Translations under genes and position numbers: made by a program | Part shown: piece after piece, positions 22,784-35,770 of the stretch | Position numbering within the stretch: the stretch's first letter is position 1 | How the letters are laid out: every line of letters starts with the position of its first letter | Notes under the pieces: model-generated | Database searches by the model: none | Told to the model about the DNA's origin: nothing | What the model saw: only the letters and a program-made list of their open reading frames with translations | From: Dolomedes plantarius | Lineage: Eukaryota; Arthropoda; Arachnida; Araneae; Dolomedidae | NCBI GenBank assembly: GCA_907164885.2 | Contig: OU015498.1 | Span: 124,623,727-124,687,726 of the forward strand | Direction: 5' to 3' | Length of the DNA: 64,000 nucleotides

Positions 22784-22842
<59 letters not shown>
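22771..22842. repeat. (CA)n(TA)n microsatellite
   Basis: CATA/CACA steps pass into pure CA and then TA, ending at the MITE at 22843. Confidence 0.95.
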
Positions 22843-23020
22843 GATTGAAACTTCTCTATGACTGTCAATGATGGTTCCTACAAAAAGTGGTTGTTTTGAA
22901 GGGTGGCCATCGAAGAGAGGTTTTTATAACATTGGCTCTATGGAGTTTTAAATAGGCTCTGAACAAAATGTTTCGTTACAAAATGTCTGTTTAGAGGGGT
23001 GGCTGGCTAGAGAAGACTCC
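22843..23020. mobile_element. pogo-type MITE (CAGTGAAACTTCTC family), copy 1
   Basis: ATTGAAACTTCTCTATGACT on the left and GGCTGGCTAGAGAAG on the right correspond to the ends of the elements at 32847 and 57420. Shared internal motifs are GGTTCCTAC...AAA, AGGGTGGCC, ATAACATTGGCTCTATG, CTGAACAAAAT and TTAGAGGGGTGGC. The right end has decayed and no TSD is clear. Confidence 0.7.
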
Positions 23021-23029
23021 CCTTATATT

Positions 23030-23031
23030 TA

Positions 23032-23095
<64 letters not shown>

Positions 23096-23121
23096 CACAC
23101 ACAAGCAGAGAGAGAGAGAGA
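23030..23121. repeat. (TTTA)n(TA)n(CA)n(GA)n microsatellite
   Basis: Compound simple repeat abutting the MITE. Confidence 0.95.
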
Positions 23122-25067
23122 TAATATTCAAGTGTTAGAGAAAGAAGGAATACTTAACAGAAATTTATTTCAATACATAATTTAATAACAAATCCTAAAT
23201 ACTTAATCTACTTAGTCTTTAAAATTAAATTCTCAGTTTAATTTTGCGATTAACGAACAGCCTTTCTGGACGATTTTGTAAGCGCATGCAAATAAAAATG
23301 AAAAAAAGATATGAAACTGACAGATAAACGAAGTGTGAGTAAAAGAATATCAAAAGTTTTAAAGAAAAAGAAAAGAAATCATGGTGTAACATCAAATAAA
23401 ACACGCCAGAATTTAAAAACATGGGAAAATGTGTCAAACATTCATCAAAAACAACAGTAAGTCAAAGCACGCAATTATTGACATTTGTTCGGAGCACGCA
23501 ATCGTAAAACAAAAAAATTGGGAAACAAAACGGGTAACATGAAGGAATGGATTTTATATTCTTTTAATTATTCTTCTTTCCCGGCTAATTCCAAATCATT
23601 CATTTTTCATTGCTCTGCGGCGATCTATTGAGGCCCGTATTAACTAAGCTAATTAAAAATGGAAAGGGCGTCCGTTTTTTACGAAACAAACGACACGAGA
23701 CGAAAAATACGAGGAAAAACTTGACAAATTATACTAAAATCATTTCTGGTAAGTTTGAAACAAAATAAATGCAAATACGATGGAATTGATTTCTTTCGCT
23801 TTCGCACAAACATAAACAAAGAGTAAATTTAAATATTTTTCAAAGAAGAATAAAATAAAGCATCAAAGTAAATATAATCCATAAATATCTAAATACGACA
23901 TTCTTTTCTACCATAAAACAATACGATTAAAAAATTAATATATGAAGCAAGTAATGTCTTAAATTTATGTTAATTACCTTATACAGCAACAATTCAAATA
24001 TAATTGCGTATATTTTGGTTTTTTGTTTGTGTGTGTGTTTGTTTGTTTGTTTGTATACTTGCGCGAGAGAAGGGAATACACAGAGAGTAAGTGTGTGCGT
24101 TAAAACATTTCCTGAATGTGTAAATTTCGGAATAGGCTTGCACACAATGTATAACAACTGCTAACATTAACAATTGCCATTAATACTTCCAACAGAATCG
24201 CATGTCAAAACTGTCACGTAACTTAAACAGAAAAGTAAAAAATTTCTACGTTTTTTTTAATTGTTAACTGTTCTGTAAGCTCAAGTAATAAGAATTTCGG
24301 AACATTCACAATAACAAGTTTTTCCTGCTCTGCAATTAGTAATTGTCAACAAAGAGTACCAGAAGTTTTTGACTGGGGTATTTTCAATGACACTTTCCTA
24401 TTTTTTTATTAGGATTTTTTTAATGCGTCATTACACGTTTAAATTAGCACTCGTTTCGGTGTCAATAATCATTTTTTCACCAAATCATGCGTTTCATATA
24501 ATTTCGTCATGAAATATAAAAAAACAACTATTTCATCTAAATATTATAGAGAATGATACAGAACATTACCACAGCTGAGTCTTTATTAATCTTCTCCACT
24601 TACAAGAGAGGGAAAAAAACACTTTAAACACATACAAAACAGCAACACATTTACAGAAATACATACAAAAGTAAATATCCTCTTCGGCCTTTTTAAAAAG
24701 GAAAACAAACCTTGAAGCAATTATAACAACTGCAGCAACGTTCTTTAAATGTTTCCTTCCGACAATTTACACAAAATTTCAAAAATATTAAACAAAATGA
24801 AATTTCTATTCCTTAAATTTCTATTCCTTTCGTAATTGACTTAAGTATAAATTTATATTCAAAAGGGTATTCAAACAAGCGGAATTTTAATACAAACGTG
24901 TCAACCGAAAATACAATACTTTAAAACCGTGTAATACACGGTTTCACAAAAAGCTGAAACTTTAATTTTACCCATTTAAGTAGATTCAAACTTAAACTAC
25001 TAATACAATCTAAAACCACAGAAAAATCAGTGGGGACAATGTCAACTGCGTCTAAAGACAAAGATTT

Positions 25068-25072
<5 letters not shown>
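23122..25072. other. AT-rich noncoding DNA
   Basis: Only a GTTT/TGTG-rich patch near 24018-24055 stands out. No gene was recognised. Confidence 0.5.
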
Positions 25073-25131
<59 letters not shown>

Positions 25132-25135
25132 GTAT
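25073..25135. repeat. (TA)n(GTAT)n microsatellite
   Basis: TA alternation passing into GTAT repeats. Confidence 0.95.
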
Positions 25136-27120
25136 AAAAATATTGAAAATTGAAAATTTATATTTAAAATAGTACGAAACCATCCTTATTACTGTAAATG
25201 TATTTACCTAGTCATAATACTAATTTAGCAGGAAAGCAAACATTACATTTTTTCCGTCGTTTTCTTCTTCGCTTTTTCATTAAATGTTAGAAATAATAAG
25301 TCAGTCAGAAATCAATGAGCGTTATTGAACAATATTTTTAGATTATAAGAAAAAACGATTTTTACGTGGAAATGTGCTTTTAATAAACTTGGCTGCTTTT
25401 TAAATTGAAATAAACCGTATACAATATTCGAACTGTAGCTATGTAGTATTCCCAACACTCTAATTCAAAGTATTTCAAAGCGTATTTTACTCATTAGTAA
25501 TTGTAGCTATTCAAGGCGTTCATATTAATAAAAACATTTGGCAACTATCGGAATGAAAAGAACATAAAAGAAAGATATGTACATATTTATATTCATCAAT
25601 TTAGTTTTCGCAATTCAAATTTTCGTAATTGCTAGAATACAAAAGCAACAAAACATTTAAATCAATAATTTTTCAATTATTTCTAAATATTTGTCCAAAA
25701 TCTTAGAAAATGAAAAATGAAACGTTAAAAAATTTTAATGCATTAAAAATTTCACACTGAAGCCGTTTCAGTGTACATTTTAACTATTTTTTTTAACAAT
25801 ACTCATTCAAAATATGCAATTTAATTTCTTGTGAATTTTTTGCTTCCCAAATTTGGAGAAAATAAATTTAATCGGTTACGAATTCAAACTTTCAACATTT
25901 CAACATTTTGATAAAATTCTTCACAACCATCCAGAGAGTTATATTTAATATATACTAAAAAAATTTATTCAACACAGATATTTTTTCCCTCACGCTGATA
26001 TTCAAAATCTTCTACAGTAACATGGCATAATTAATCACACTAAAATCACTTGGTCTAATAAATCACCACAATTCTTCGAATTCTTATTTATAAGATAAGA
26101 GCAAATCCGAGTTTCCTTCGGATAGTAAAACAATTCTATGATTTACTAGAAAATTAATTTTCTACGAACATTTTGAAAGAAAAGGGTTTCTGCGGTATAT
26201 AACAATCATTTATTAGAATTTTGTCACGAGGTTAGCAGAAAAACAAAAATACTGATGACAGGTATGTTTCCATGAAATTAAAACTGTAACTTTCGGGAGC
26301 ATTTTTGATATTCACAAGAAAAAATTTTAACAAACAATGGTAGAGTCTCAAATTAAATCTGGAAATTTGGATTCTAGGTACGCCCGTTTCTCTTTTAAAA
26401 AAACTGATGCTATGCATAACACCTTTTAAACTTTCAAATAAATAACTGCGCTTACAACGCAAAAAAGTTTTCCACATTTAATAGGGGATATTTAATTTCT
26501 TTGGTACCACTAATGTGCTCTAAGTCCGTGTATAGTACAGAAGCACAATACAGAATATAACATTTAATTGCTGTTGGTTCGAACGTTACGGTCATCTTTT
26601 TTAGAACGAGGTTTAAACTGGAGAGACATTTAAAGATGCAAAACATTGAGACAATGGATAAATAAATTAAACTTATTACAAATGTTTATTGCTCCCTATT
26701 ATGAAAAAAGACGCCATTATAAATCAACATTTCAGGGTGATCCCCATTCTTTGGGCAGGTTTAGAGATTTTCAATCCGCATCTCATCAGGATGTTTGTGA
26801 GAATGCTAAAACTCCTAAACTGAGGTGCACATACGTTAGGGTTCCCTATAATCCGATCATGCGGGCGTCCCAGATCACTTATTTATGTTGCTGTTTAAAA
26901 TCAAATCTTTTATCAAAAAGCTTTTAACAACGAATACAATAATCATTTTATCCTGAAATGCTACGAGATACATAAAACTTGTTTCGAGCCATCTCAAAAC
27001 ATTGTTAATTTAACAGCTCCAAAACAAACTCTAAAACTTCTTGCACCATTGGAAATTTTCTTAATGCCCTATTCTCCTTCGAACGTTTTCATTAAGACGA
27101 TCACAGAAGAGAATCCTCTA
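25136..27120. other. AT-rich noncoding DNA
   Basis: A 93-codon frame at 26646-26927 (MRQWINKLNLLQMFIAPYYE start) has more balanced composition than its surroundings but resembles nothing I know; it may be a decayed repeat. Confidence 0.45.
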
Positions 27121-27139
27121 AGGGGAGCTTACTCGACAG

Positions 27140-27215
27140 CCTGGCACCATTGAAACATTGGCGAATTGCCAACAAAAGAAAAAGTAAACAAATATTTACA
27201 GAATTTTAGGAAATA
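27140..27215. repeat. dispersed repeat shared with 35085-35155
   Basis: CAGCCTGGCACCATTGAAAC...GGCGAATTGCCA...CAAATATTTAC matches CAGCCAGGCACCCATCAAAC...GGTGAATGGCCA...CAAATATTTAC at 35085, in the same orientation. Source family unknown. Confidence 0.5.
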
Positions 27216-27957
27216 AATCGAGCTGATTGCAAGCGTTCGGATTTAACATTATTTCGTCGCCTTAAGCCCTCTTTGGTAAATAGAATTAAAAAACGGGTGA
27301 TAAGACGGGGGGGGGTCTTGCGAGGGATTGAAAATTAATAATAAATGAAGTATTAACATATTTTTAAAAAATCAATAAGTATATCAATCAAAAATAAGAA
27401 CAGGTCTATGTTGAAAGGATGATAGTGTAATTATCGGATCAAGTGTAATTATCAGAGTATGATCATTCCCCATCTTACTTGATACTGACTGCTTTCTGGT
27501 ATTTACTTTAGTAACCAGGAAAAGTTCAGACATGAATAACAATTTTACATGGTAATTGGCTACTTAAATGTTTCTTCTGGCAGAAGCCAAATTTATTTTT
27601 CTGTGCAGAAGCGCAACTAACATGAATGTTTCTATGACAATCACCCGTTTGTTATATTTACTCAACTACTGCCAAAAATGTCTTCCAGATCACGAAACAA
27701 CTTCCAGACGAAATTCCAATTATTAAAAAAAAAACAGCAGTTATATTAATCACTATAAAAGGTTTAAATAAATAAATTACATTGATAATATTGTTCCTAT
27801 GATGGTGAGGGACGTCAAGTGCTTTATCGCACACTTCATTTGAGTGAAATACTGTTTTTCAACCACATTTCAGATTCCCTTTCGGCGAATCTACATACTT
27901 AGATTAAATTGCACTTCCTTAATCGATTCTACAATTGCACTACAGTTTTTTTTTTGT
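27216..27957. other. noncoding DNA
   Basis: A G8-containing run lies near 27307. Nothing else was recognised. Confidence 0.5.
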
Positions 27958-28187
27958 CCCGCTCACATATTGTAGTGGTTAGCGTCGAGAGATTCCATGC
28001 AATGCACCTGGGTTCAAATTCCGAATGAGGCTCGATAGTTATCGTGTTGTCCCCTAATAGGGAGCAATGCTAGCTTGCCTAAATGGTACTCCCATGATAA
28101 AGTAGCCAGCAAGACTTCGCGGTGAATAACAGAAGGCGAATGTCTCCCAACAAGTGCCTCTAGATTTAAAATAATAATAATAATAAT
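27958..28187 (+). mobile_element. tRNA-derived SINE with (AAT)n tail
   Basis: The head has box A-like TAGTGGTTAGCGTCGAGAG and box B-like GGGTTCAAATTCC, spaced as in a tRNA promoter. A tRNA-unrelated body follows, and the 3' end is an (AAT)n tail at about 28168-28187. The 5' limit is approximate and I found no clear TSD. Confidence 0.6.
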
Positions 28188-28998
28188 GTTTCGTATTATT
28201 TAATGTTCTTTTATAGCCAGAGCTCAAAACCTTTATAGCACCATCAAAATTTTAATTTTTAAAAAGATATCAGTATTTACGGAAGTGATTCTTAACCTTA
28301 CTACGCCACATGACACGACTGTTAAGGGCTTGGAATAAGAGTACCAAACAAGGAGCCCAACTACAGCTCTCGACCGCCGTGCATCAAAAATGAACAAATA
28401 CGAATGGATGATGTATGAGAGATGGGGTCTTCACGGTGACGCTGAATTCAAAGTCAGCGATTGTCGACTGAATCCTCGGCTTCTCTTTTGAGCTGAGGAA
28501 ATGTAAGAATGTTCAGTGGCAGCATACGATGGTTAAGTTTAATAGAATATAGGCCCAGAAAACTAAAGATGTCCGATTCGGGGTGAAATTAAAGTCATTA
28601 TATCTCAATGAGAAAAAATCTTAATGAATGTAGAATAGAACTGTGCAACAACCTTTATTCTAGATATTAAAGGATTTCTAGATATTGCATAAGAAGAAAT
28701 TAAAGTGTTTTCAGGAAGTTGTGGTAAAATTTCAGATGACAACGATGTATTACTTAAAATGAAAATTTCACACGAGCCCAGGGACAACCATGCAATAAGT
28801 TATGTCCATTCTTTTCAAAGGAAAAAAATAATAGAATGTTAGTTAGAAAAAAGTTTAATTCAAGCTTTTATTTTTATAAACCTGTCTTACATAAAATGGC
28901 TCAAAAAATAATTGTACTTTACATAATCTTAGTTTATACTAAGGCTGCATCGCTAGTGAGAACATTTTATTGTAGTCATCTCAAAAATCATTAGATAT
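28188..28998. other. noncoding DNA
   Basis: A moderately GC-rich stretch at 28300-28520 is unexplained; the remainder is AT-rich. Confidence 0.45.
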
Positions 28999-29011
28999 AC
29001 ATTCAAGCCTT

Positions 29012-29297
29012 TACATTGACTTGGGATCGTCGACAAGCCTACTTGCCCCCTCTGTGATGACTGTGGACCACCCCCCTCTTTGCCCAGCCTTGACAGAGTT
29101 CTATTTATTCCCGTTACTGGGAGGCAAGGGAACTCTTATTTTGTTTAACACTTTAATTCTTCCCTTTTCTTTTATAGTTCTGTTTTTAGTACTTGTTTGA
29201 ATTTTTCTTGCTTGTCTTATGCAACATCTTGGCGAAGAATTGCGTTCCCCTTCGCCCGCTGCATTGGAAATAATAATAATAATAATAATAATAATAA
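29012..29297 (+). mobile_element. 5'-truncated LINE, (AAT)n tail, 13-bp TSD
   Basis: ACATTCAAGCCTT at 28999-29011 is repeated exactly at 29298-29310. The insert begins in coding sequence: one frame reads DKPTCPLCDDCGPPP and stops near 29143, resembling the Cys-rich knuckle at the C-terminus of arthropod LINE polyproteins. A 3' UTR and an (AAT)n tail (about 29266-29297) follow. This is the expected result of target-primed reverse transcription that stopped early. The frame is too short to assign a clade. Confidence 0.75.
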
Positions 29298-29310
29298 ACA
29301 TTCAAGCCTT

Positions 29311-29865
29311 AAGCTCCCTAATAAAGATTCGCGATTTTTCCATGCTTTTCAATAATTGAAATTATTTATCGTTTGTGTCACATTTTATAAAGATTTTCTT
29401 CAGTCCCTTCTTTCTCCGTAAGTTCTCAAAGTATGGCAACAATTGTTGACGATTTTTAAGCACACAAAAAGGAAATATTTCCTTTTGTTTCCTATTTCAA
29501 AAAAAAAGACACTGTCTTTCAAAAACGATGGCTAGAAAAATGCGACTGTATATACTCGAGAAAATATACAAATAATGAATTTATGGAAAGATAGCTACCA
29601 ACATTTTAATCGGTAAAATCAACCCTTCACACACATCATAAATTCCTAAAAACAAAAAACCTAAATGAATGCATAATTTGCTACGAAAAAAACGCCGCAG
29701 TGACAACATAATTTTCAGTTTATATATCTTGAATCTCGTGCACATTTCGCGCATCCACTACAAACAAGACAAAAGGGCAAAAACACAGACAAGAGAATAC
29801 TCGTAATAATACAATACAATCAAGCATTCTTACTAGTTATATCATATTTGCGAAGGAAGCGCATA
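29311..29865. other. AT-rich noncoding DNA
   Basis: Nothing was recognised. Confidence 0.5.
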
Positions 29866-30943
<1,078 letters not shown>

Positions 30944-31342
30944 TACAGTGGGTTGCCAAATTATTAGGGACGCTACGCATTTCTGAAATTTTGACATTTA
31001 AATGTATCTTATTACCAAAAATAATTATTCCCATGAATTTTATCATTTGTTATGCATTGCTGGCAACTTATAAATACTATTTAGAAAGTGGCAACACCTG
31101 CGTGCATTACTCTGGAGCAGGTGGAAGCGTGTGTTCGACTGTGGGTAATTCGTGCCGTTTCAACAGAAAAAACAGAAATGTAAGTTGTGTTTACTATTGT
31201 ATTATTTTTGTAAGTTTTTTGTAATATTGTATTATTTTTACAAGTTTTGCTTAATACGGTATTATTTTTGTTATTTTTGCAGTCAATATTTTTGTTTTAT
31301 TTTGCTTTAATCCTTAAAAATGTCAATGTTGGATTTTTCAGC

Positions 31343-32429
31343 ATGGGAAAAGCTTCAGACATTTCCCCGAGTAAATGTACTGAAATAAAGACGCTTCTGT
31401 TAAACACAACACATTCCCAAAGACAGATAGCATCGATTGCCGGTGTTTCTAAATCAGTGGTTAACCGGATTAAGAAAAATATCGACAATAATGTGGAATT
31501 GGAAACGGATCGTACAGGGAAAAGTGGAAGAAAACGCATTACCACCTGACGTAGTGACCGCAAGATAAGGGATGCCTGTCTCGAAAATCGGAAACAGAGT
31601 GTGTCTCATCTCACCACTATGATCAATGACGAAGGGATCAAAGTCTCCAAAAGGACAGTCCAGAGGAGATTGTCTGAATGGAACCTGATGGGTCATCGCC
31701 CAACCAAAAAACCACGTCTGACTGAAGCAATGAAGAAAAAGCGACTTTTATGGGCTCGAGAATACAAGAATATGACACTTGAGGACTGGAGTCGAGTAAA
31801 TACGATTTCTTATTGTGAAATATTCCTACGCAAAGAGTTTTGGAGGCTTATTTAAGTATTTTACAGGTCTGCTTCTCCGACGAGTCAACTTTCCAAATTT
31901 TGGCTGATAAAAGCGCATTTGTGCGACGTCGCTCCGGAAAGAAATTGCATCCTGAGTGCCTCGTGGAGAGTGTAAAACACCCATTAAGCATTATGGTGTG
32001 ACCTGTGATATCAGAGAAATGAATGGGGCGCCTATACATCGTCCAGGGGACAATGAGGCAAGACCAGTTCAAGCAAGTCCTGGAAAATTGCCTGTTGCCT
32101 AAAGTTGATGAATGGTTCCCTGATGATGAGGAGTACGACTCAGCCTCCTGCCATAAAGCCAGAAGTGTAACAGTCTTCCTGGCTCAAAATAATGTCAGAG
32201 TTTTGCCCTGGCCAGGCAATTCACCCGCTTTGAACCCGATCGAAAACATGTGGGAGCTGACAAAAAGGAAAATAGCGACGGAACTGATCACTAACAACTC
32301 ATCGAAAAGCTGATACACATATGGAGTCATTGTCCAGAACTGAAAGAAAATGCAAAAACATGCATTGAGAGCATGCCTCGACGTCTCGAAGCCGCAATTT
32401 CGGTAAAGGGTCGCATTACAAAATATTAA
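31343..32429 (+). pseudogene. Tc1-like DD34E transposase, with probable intron
   Basis: It starts MGKASDISPSKCTEIKTLLL, followed by a helix-turn-helix (SQRQIASIAGVSKSVVNRIK), a GKSGRKR linker (GRPR-like hook), a second HTH (VSKRTVQRRLSEWNL) and the catalytic domain. FSDESTF holds the first Asp, YDSASCHKAR the second, and NPIENMW the Glu, with 34 residues between the last two: DD34E. The C-terminus SMPRRLEAAISVKGRITKY matches the family. Breaks are a TGA for Arg near 31547, TGA codons near 31999 and 32018, a few codons lost before YDSASCH, and a frameshift near 32290. A GT...AG interval at 31796-31866 splits EDWSR from VCFSDES in phase 0. Full-length relatives are about 340 residues. Confidence 0.9.
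31796..31866 (+). other. probable 71-bp intron in the Tc1 transposase
   Basis: GTAAATACG at the left and a TTTTACAG right end fit splice sites. Removing the interval joins ...TGGAGTCGA to GTCTGCTTC without changing frame and restores the family sequence DWSR-VCFSDEST exactly. The alternative is a chance insertion whose ends resemble splice sites. Confidence 0.7.
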
Positions 32430-32693
32430 GCGTTTTACCAAATTTTTTTCCAAATGACTGTTTAAGATAAAATAAATACATATTAATAACAAAGATGCTC
32501 TTTTCGTGTTCTAAATTAAACACACTACCCAACTAAAATAAATTACATTATCTCTAACCCTCAATTTTTAATCATTTTTGCAAATAACAATGGAATTGTC
32601 TAATTTTCAAGGTGTCCCTAATAATTTGGCAACCCACTGTATATAAAAAACCAAAAGGCCTACTCACACACATATAAGGAGGGACACACACTA

Positions 32694-32779
32694 ACATATA
32701 TATATATATACATATATACATACACTCATGTCCACATAAACATATACATACACGCACACATACATAAACAAATATATAT

Positions 32780-32833
<54 letters not shown>
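32694..32833. repeat. compound (TA)n/(CA)n microsatellite
   Basis: TA, CATA and CACA steps, then a long TA tract. Confidence 0.95.
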
Positions 32834-32837
<4 letters not shown>

Positions 32838-32846
32838 GAGAAAACG

Positions 32847-32997
32847 CAGTGAAACTTCTGAATGGCGGCCAATAATAGTTCCGAAAAAAAGCGTCGGAAA
32901 GAGGTTTCGTCCATAACATTGGCTCTGTGTAATCATTAATCGGTTCTGAACAAAATTTGGCTGTTTAGAGGGGTGACCGGCTAGAGAAGTTTCACTG
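32847..32997. mobile_element. pogo-type MITE (CAGTGAAACTTCTC family), copy 2
   Basis: Ends read inward as CAGTGAAACTTCTGAATGGC and CAGTGAAACTTCTCTAGCCG. TA follows the right end (32998-32999); the left flank lacks TA, so that side is altered. The interior shares ATAACATTGGCTCTGTG, CTGAACAAAAT and TTAGAGGGGTG with the copies at 22843 and 57420. Confidence 0.8.
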
Positions 32998-33045
32998 TAT
33001 ATACACACACGCACACATGTAAATGAATAAGTAAGCCAATGGAAG

Positions 33046-33212
33046 AAAAACAGGGCGGTGGCCAGATGTCTGGCTCACTGACCTTTGGAAACAGAAGTCG
33101 GCGAGTTCGAATCACATGGTTGTCATGATTACGTCAAGTCGTTCGAAATCGGCTTAAATTTTAGGTCACGGTCTACAGCCTTCGTGAAGAAAAAAAAAAA
33201 TAAAAATAAATA
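33046..33212 (+). mobile_element. tRNA-derived SINE, family A, copy 1
   Basis: A decayed tRNA-like head carries box B-like GAGTTCGAATCACATGG. The body GTTCGAAATCGGCTTAAATT...GGTCACGGTCTACAGCCTTC matches the SINE at 57907 (GTTCGGAATCGGCTTTAAAC...GGTCCCGGTCTAATTAGCCT). A poly-A/AATAAA tail ends near 33212. No clear TSD. Confidence 0.7.
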
Positions 33213-33492
33213 ACCGTGTCAACCCAAACCAAACAGTTAACAAATTTCGCAACTTTTAAAAGTTTTTGAAAATCATGGTTACAGTTTAATATTTAGAAAA
33301 AAGGGGAAAAAATAGAAATTTGCAAACAGATGTATCCATAACGCTGAAATTTTAGATTGTTGAAAAATATAGACGTAAAGACGTGCTCAAGAAATTCAAT
33401 AAAATGTTGACCATTCCATGAGTCGATATCAGACTTAAACTCATGTATTTATTAAGGGGGTTTTTAGACGCCATTTTTTTAAAAATTAATTA
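33213..33492. other. noncoding DNA
   Basis: Nothing was recognised. Confidence 0.5.
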
Positions 33493-33754
33493 AAAACTTA
33501 ACTTTGCATTTCACTCTGACTCTGAAAGATATGAAGAAATAAAACAGACCTTTTACAGATAAGCATCTCTTCATCAACGACAATATCAATACTCTCAGCG
33601 TTAAACAGCTAAGAAAAACCATGAAAACTTAACTTCGCATTTCACTCTGACTCTGAAAGATATGAAGAAATAAAACAGACCTTTTACAGATAAGCATCTC
33701 TTCATCAACGACAATATCAATACTCTCAGCGTTAAACAGCTAAGAAAAACCATG
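33493..33754. repeat. 131-bp tandem duplication, two copies
   Basis: 33493-33623 and 33624-33754 are nearly identical; I see one difference (CTTTGC against CTTCGC). The unit begins AAAACTTAAC and ends AAAACCATG. The near identity implies a recent duplication or an assembly duplication. Confidence 0.9.
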
Positions 33755-33779
33755 ACTTTGAACGAAGCATACTCAAAAG

Positions 33780-34092
33780 GAAGAAAATGTTGTTGTTGTT
33801 GTGATTTGACTGCGGGCATAGGAATGCTCTTCCGGTTAACAATGGCATCACAAGGGTCGTAATCCAACTTTAATCAGGTGCCACCACAATTTTGACCATG
33901 CATCTCTGGGGCGATATCCGCAGGGCTCATACCTTCTTCCACCCACTGACCTCACAGGACTTTCCGTCTACAGATTTTACACGCCGTATCCGGCCTAGAC
34001 ACTAAGGTATTTAATGACGTTCGCAGGGGATTCAAACAGAGCCACCCCAGTACGAAGCTCAACGCGCTACCACGAGGCTACCTCGGATCCTA
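33780..34092 (-). mobile_element. tRNA-derived SINE, family B, copy 2
   Basis: Read on the minus strand, the head is GGTAGCCTCGTGGTAGCGCG with box B-like TGTTTGAATCCCC. The body ATTAAATACCTT...TGAGGTCAGTGGGTGGAAGA matches the SINE at 14476. Ends are approximate; a GTT repeat at about 33788-33800 may be the 3' tail. Confidence 0.7.
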
Positions 34093-35084
34093 GGAAGAAA
34101 ATACTTTGGGAAATACAAAGGCAGTGTAATTATAAATGCATGTCTAATTATAGACATTATTTCCTATGAACGTAACTAAGACAGCAATACCTTGAAAAAC
34201 AGAAGAATGTTTTATAATTTTACAATTTTCCATTTGTTAACTTAGTGGTAAATTATTTTTGAATTATCATTAACATTTACCTACGGAAATTCAAAGATAT
34301 GATTGTCTAAAATGAAGCAGAAAAACTTTATATTGGTATCAACATTGCCGATCTCTATTGAAAAGGTTTCTACGTTAAAAACTAAAAATATGCACACACG
34401 TAAACTGAATGTACTACTCGTAAACCAACAGTTTTTGGAGAGAAAATGATTATGTGTGTTTGTTTTATTTCAGTAGAAAGATTACTATGCATTTGTCAAA
34501 CACGTATTCGAAGGTATGAAATCGAGAGAAGGAAGAAATGATTCTGGAATTAAAATGAATCTATCATGTACAAAAAATTATGAAAGATGCATATATTATA
34601 TTCAGCTTTATACTATTAACCGTGAATAAACTATTCGGGTGCAAAAGTAAAAACACAACATTTTGTAAAACAGCAAATTATTTTAAAAGATTTACAGTGG
34701 ATAAAAACACCTCAAAAGAAAGGCAGTAGCGTAATAGATCAACTACAAATTTAACTGGAAAAACTTTTCTCTTAAACTATAGATTTTTTTTAAAAATAGC
34801 ATTTTTCACACTGTTAAAAAAATGAGAATCTACTAATTAACATGCTTCAAAAAAGAATACTAATCAGATAAATTTTGCTACAAATGTGAAGCAGACAAAA
34901 GAAATAAAATATAAAAAAAGGTATATAACATTATAAATTGCACATTTATATATACTTAAAAAAATGAGTGAGTGAGTGAGTGTGTGTCTAAGAGAGAGAG
35001 AGACAATCTCTCCTCCCACTGATGCAATTCTACATGGAATCTCAGAGTTTTCCATATATCCAAAGATTCTGAGAAGTCGAACTG
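34093..35084. other. AT-rich noncoding DNA
   Basis: A GAGT/GTGT/GAGA simple repeat lies at 34963-35003. No gene was recognised. Confidence 0.5.
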
Positions 35085-35155
35085 CCAGCCAGGCACCCAT
35101 CAAACAATGGTGAATGGCCAGAAAGAATAGGAGCAAATATTTACTAGGATTTCCG
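35085..35155. repeat. dispersed repeat shared with 27140-27215
   Basis: See the copy at 27140; the match covers about 70 bp in the same orientation. Confidence 0.5.
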
Positions 35156-35451
35156 GCCTTCTTCTAATCCCGTTGATTGCCGTAATGTTTAGATAGCGAA
35201 TTTCTCCGCACCCGCTGACTTCGGTTAATGCTTTCAGGAGTGTCTAATCGATGAACTTAGTTTTGTAATTGATCAAAATTCGGGGTATAATTAAATTATA
35301 CATGGGGGAAAGAATTTTCAAAAATAATTATGACTCCTAACAGGTGCAATTAATTTTTAAGTATGCTCCACATCTAAATGAATTTTGTGCATGCACAGTT
35401 GCAACGCTTTCACATCTTTCTCCACTGAAAGAAGCTTTTATATAGTATATA
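35156..35451. other. noncoding DNA
   Basis: Nothing was recognised. Confidence 0.5.
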
Positions 35452-35770
35452 CTAGGGGCTACGCTCGCTCCTCTGTTAGGGTCAAGGTCAAGGTATATTG
35501 AGTTTGTTGGAATGCCATGGTCTTACGACTTTACCTCCAGTAGCAAGATATGTACATCAGAAAATATGTGCTCAGCAGTAAAATAAAAATTAAGCAATCT
35601 TCAGATAAGTTAAATAAAAAATATATGACTTAAAAGAATAAAATTCAAATATTTAGAATAATTAGTAAAAATGAGCGTCCACCGGGATCGAACCGGGGAC
35701 TATCGCATACGACCAGCGCGCTCAAGCACAGCGCCAATCATGGCACAACAAGTTGAAGAAATAAGTTGCT
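35452..35770 (-). mobile_element. possible Helitron-type 3' end with a tRNA-like segment
   Basis: On the minus strand, AGGAGCGAGCGTAGCCCCTAG is followed by T at 35451, resembling a Helitron 3' end. Upstream (35680-35750) lies a tRNA-like stretch with CCCCGGTTCGATCCCGG, a good T-arm/box B, and a GCGC...GCGC D-arm-like segment, but the acceptor halves do not pair. The 5' limit is unknown. This could be a SINE plus an unrelated CTAG. Confidence 0.35.

Larger units (their letters stand above)
30946..32639 (+). mobile_element. Tc1 (DD34E) transposon, 1694 bp, complete but dead
   Basis: Ends read inward as CAGTGGGTTGCCAAATTATT and CAGTGGGTTGCCAAATTATT, identical for 25 bp through AGGGAC, flanked by TA (30944-30945, 32640-32641). 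The intact ends with a decayed gene suggest moderate age. An untranslated leader of about 390 bp precedes the gene and contains GTAAGTT and TTTTTGCAG sequences that could form a 5' UTR intron. Confidence 0.93.

Noticed and set aside
26646..26927. Candidate host exon (93 codons)
   Set aside because: No recognisable domain, no splice or promoter support, and the only in-frame Met context is AT-rich.
35680..35750. tRNA gene on the minus strand
   Set aside because: Good T-arm and possible D-arm, but the acceptor halves do not pair; treated as a tRNA-derived repeat.
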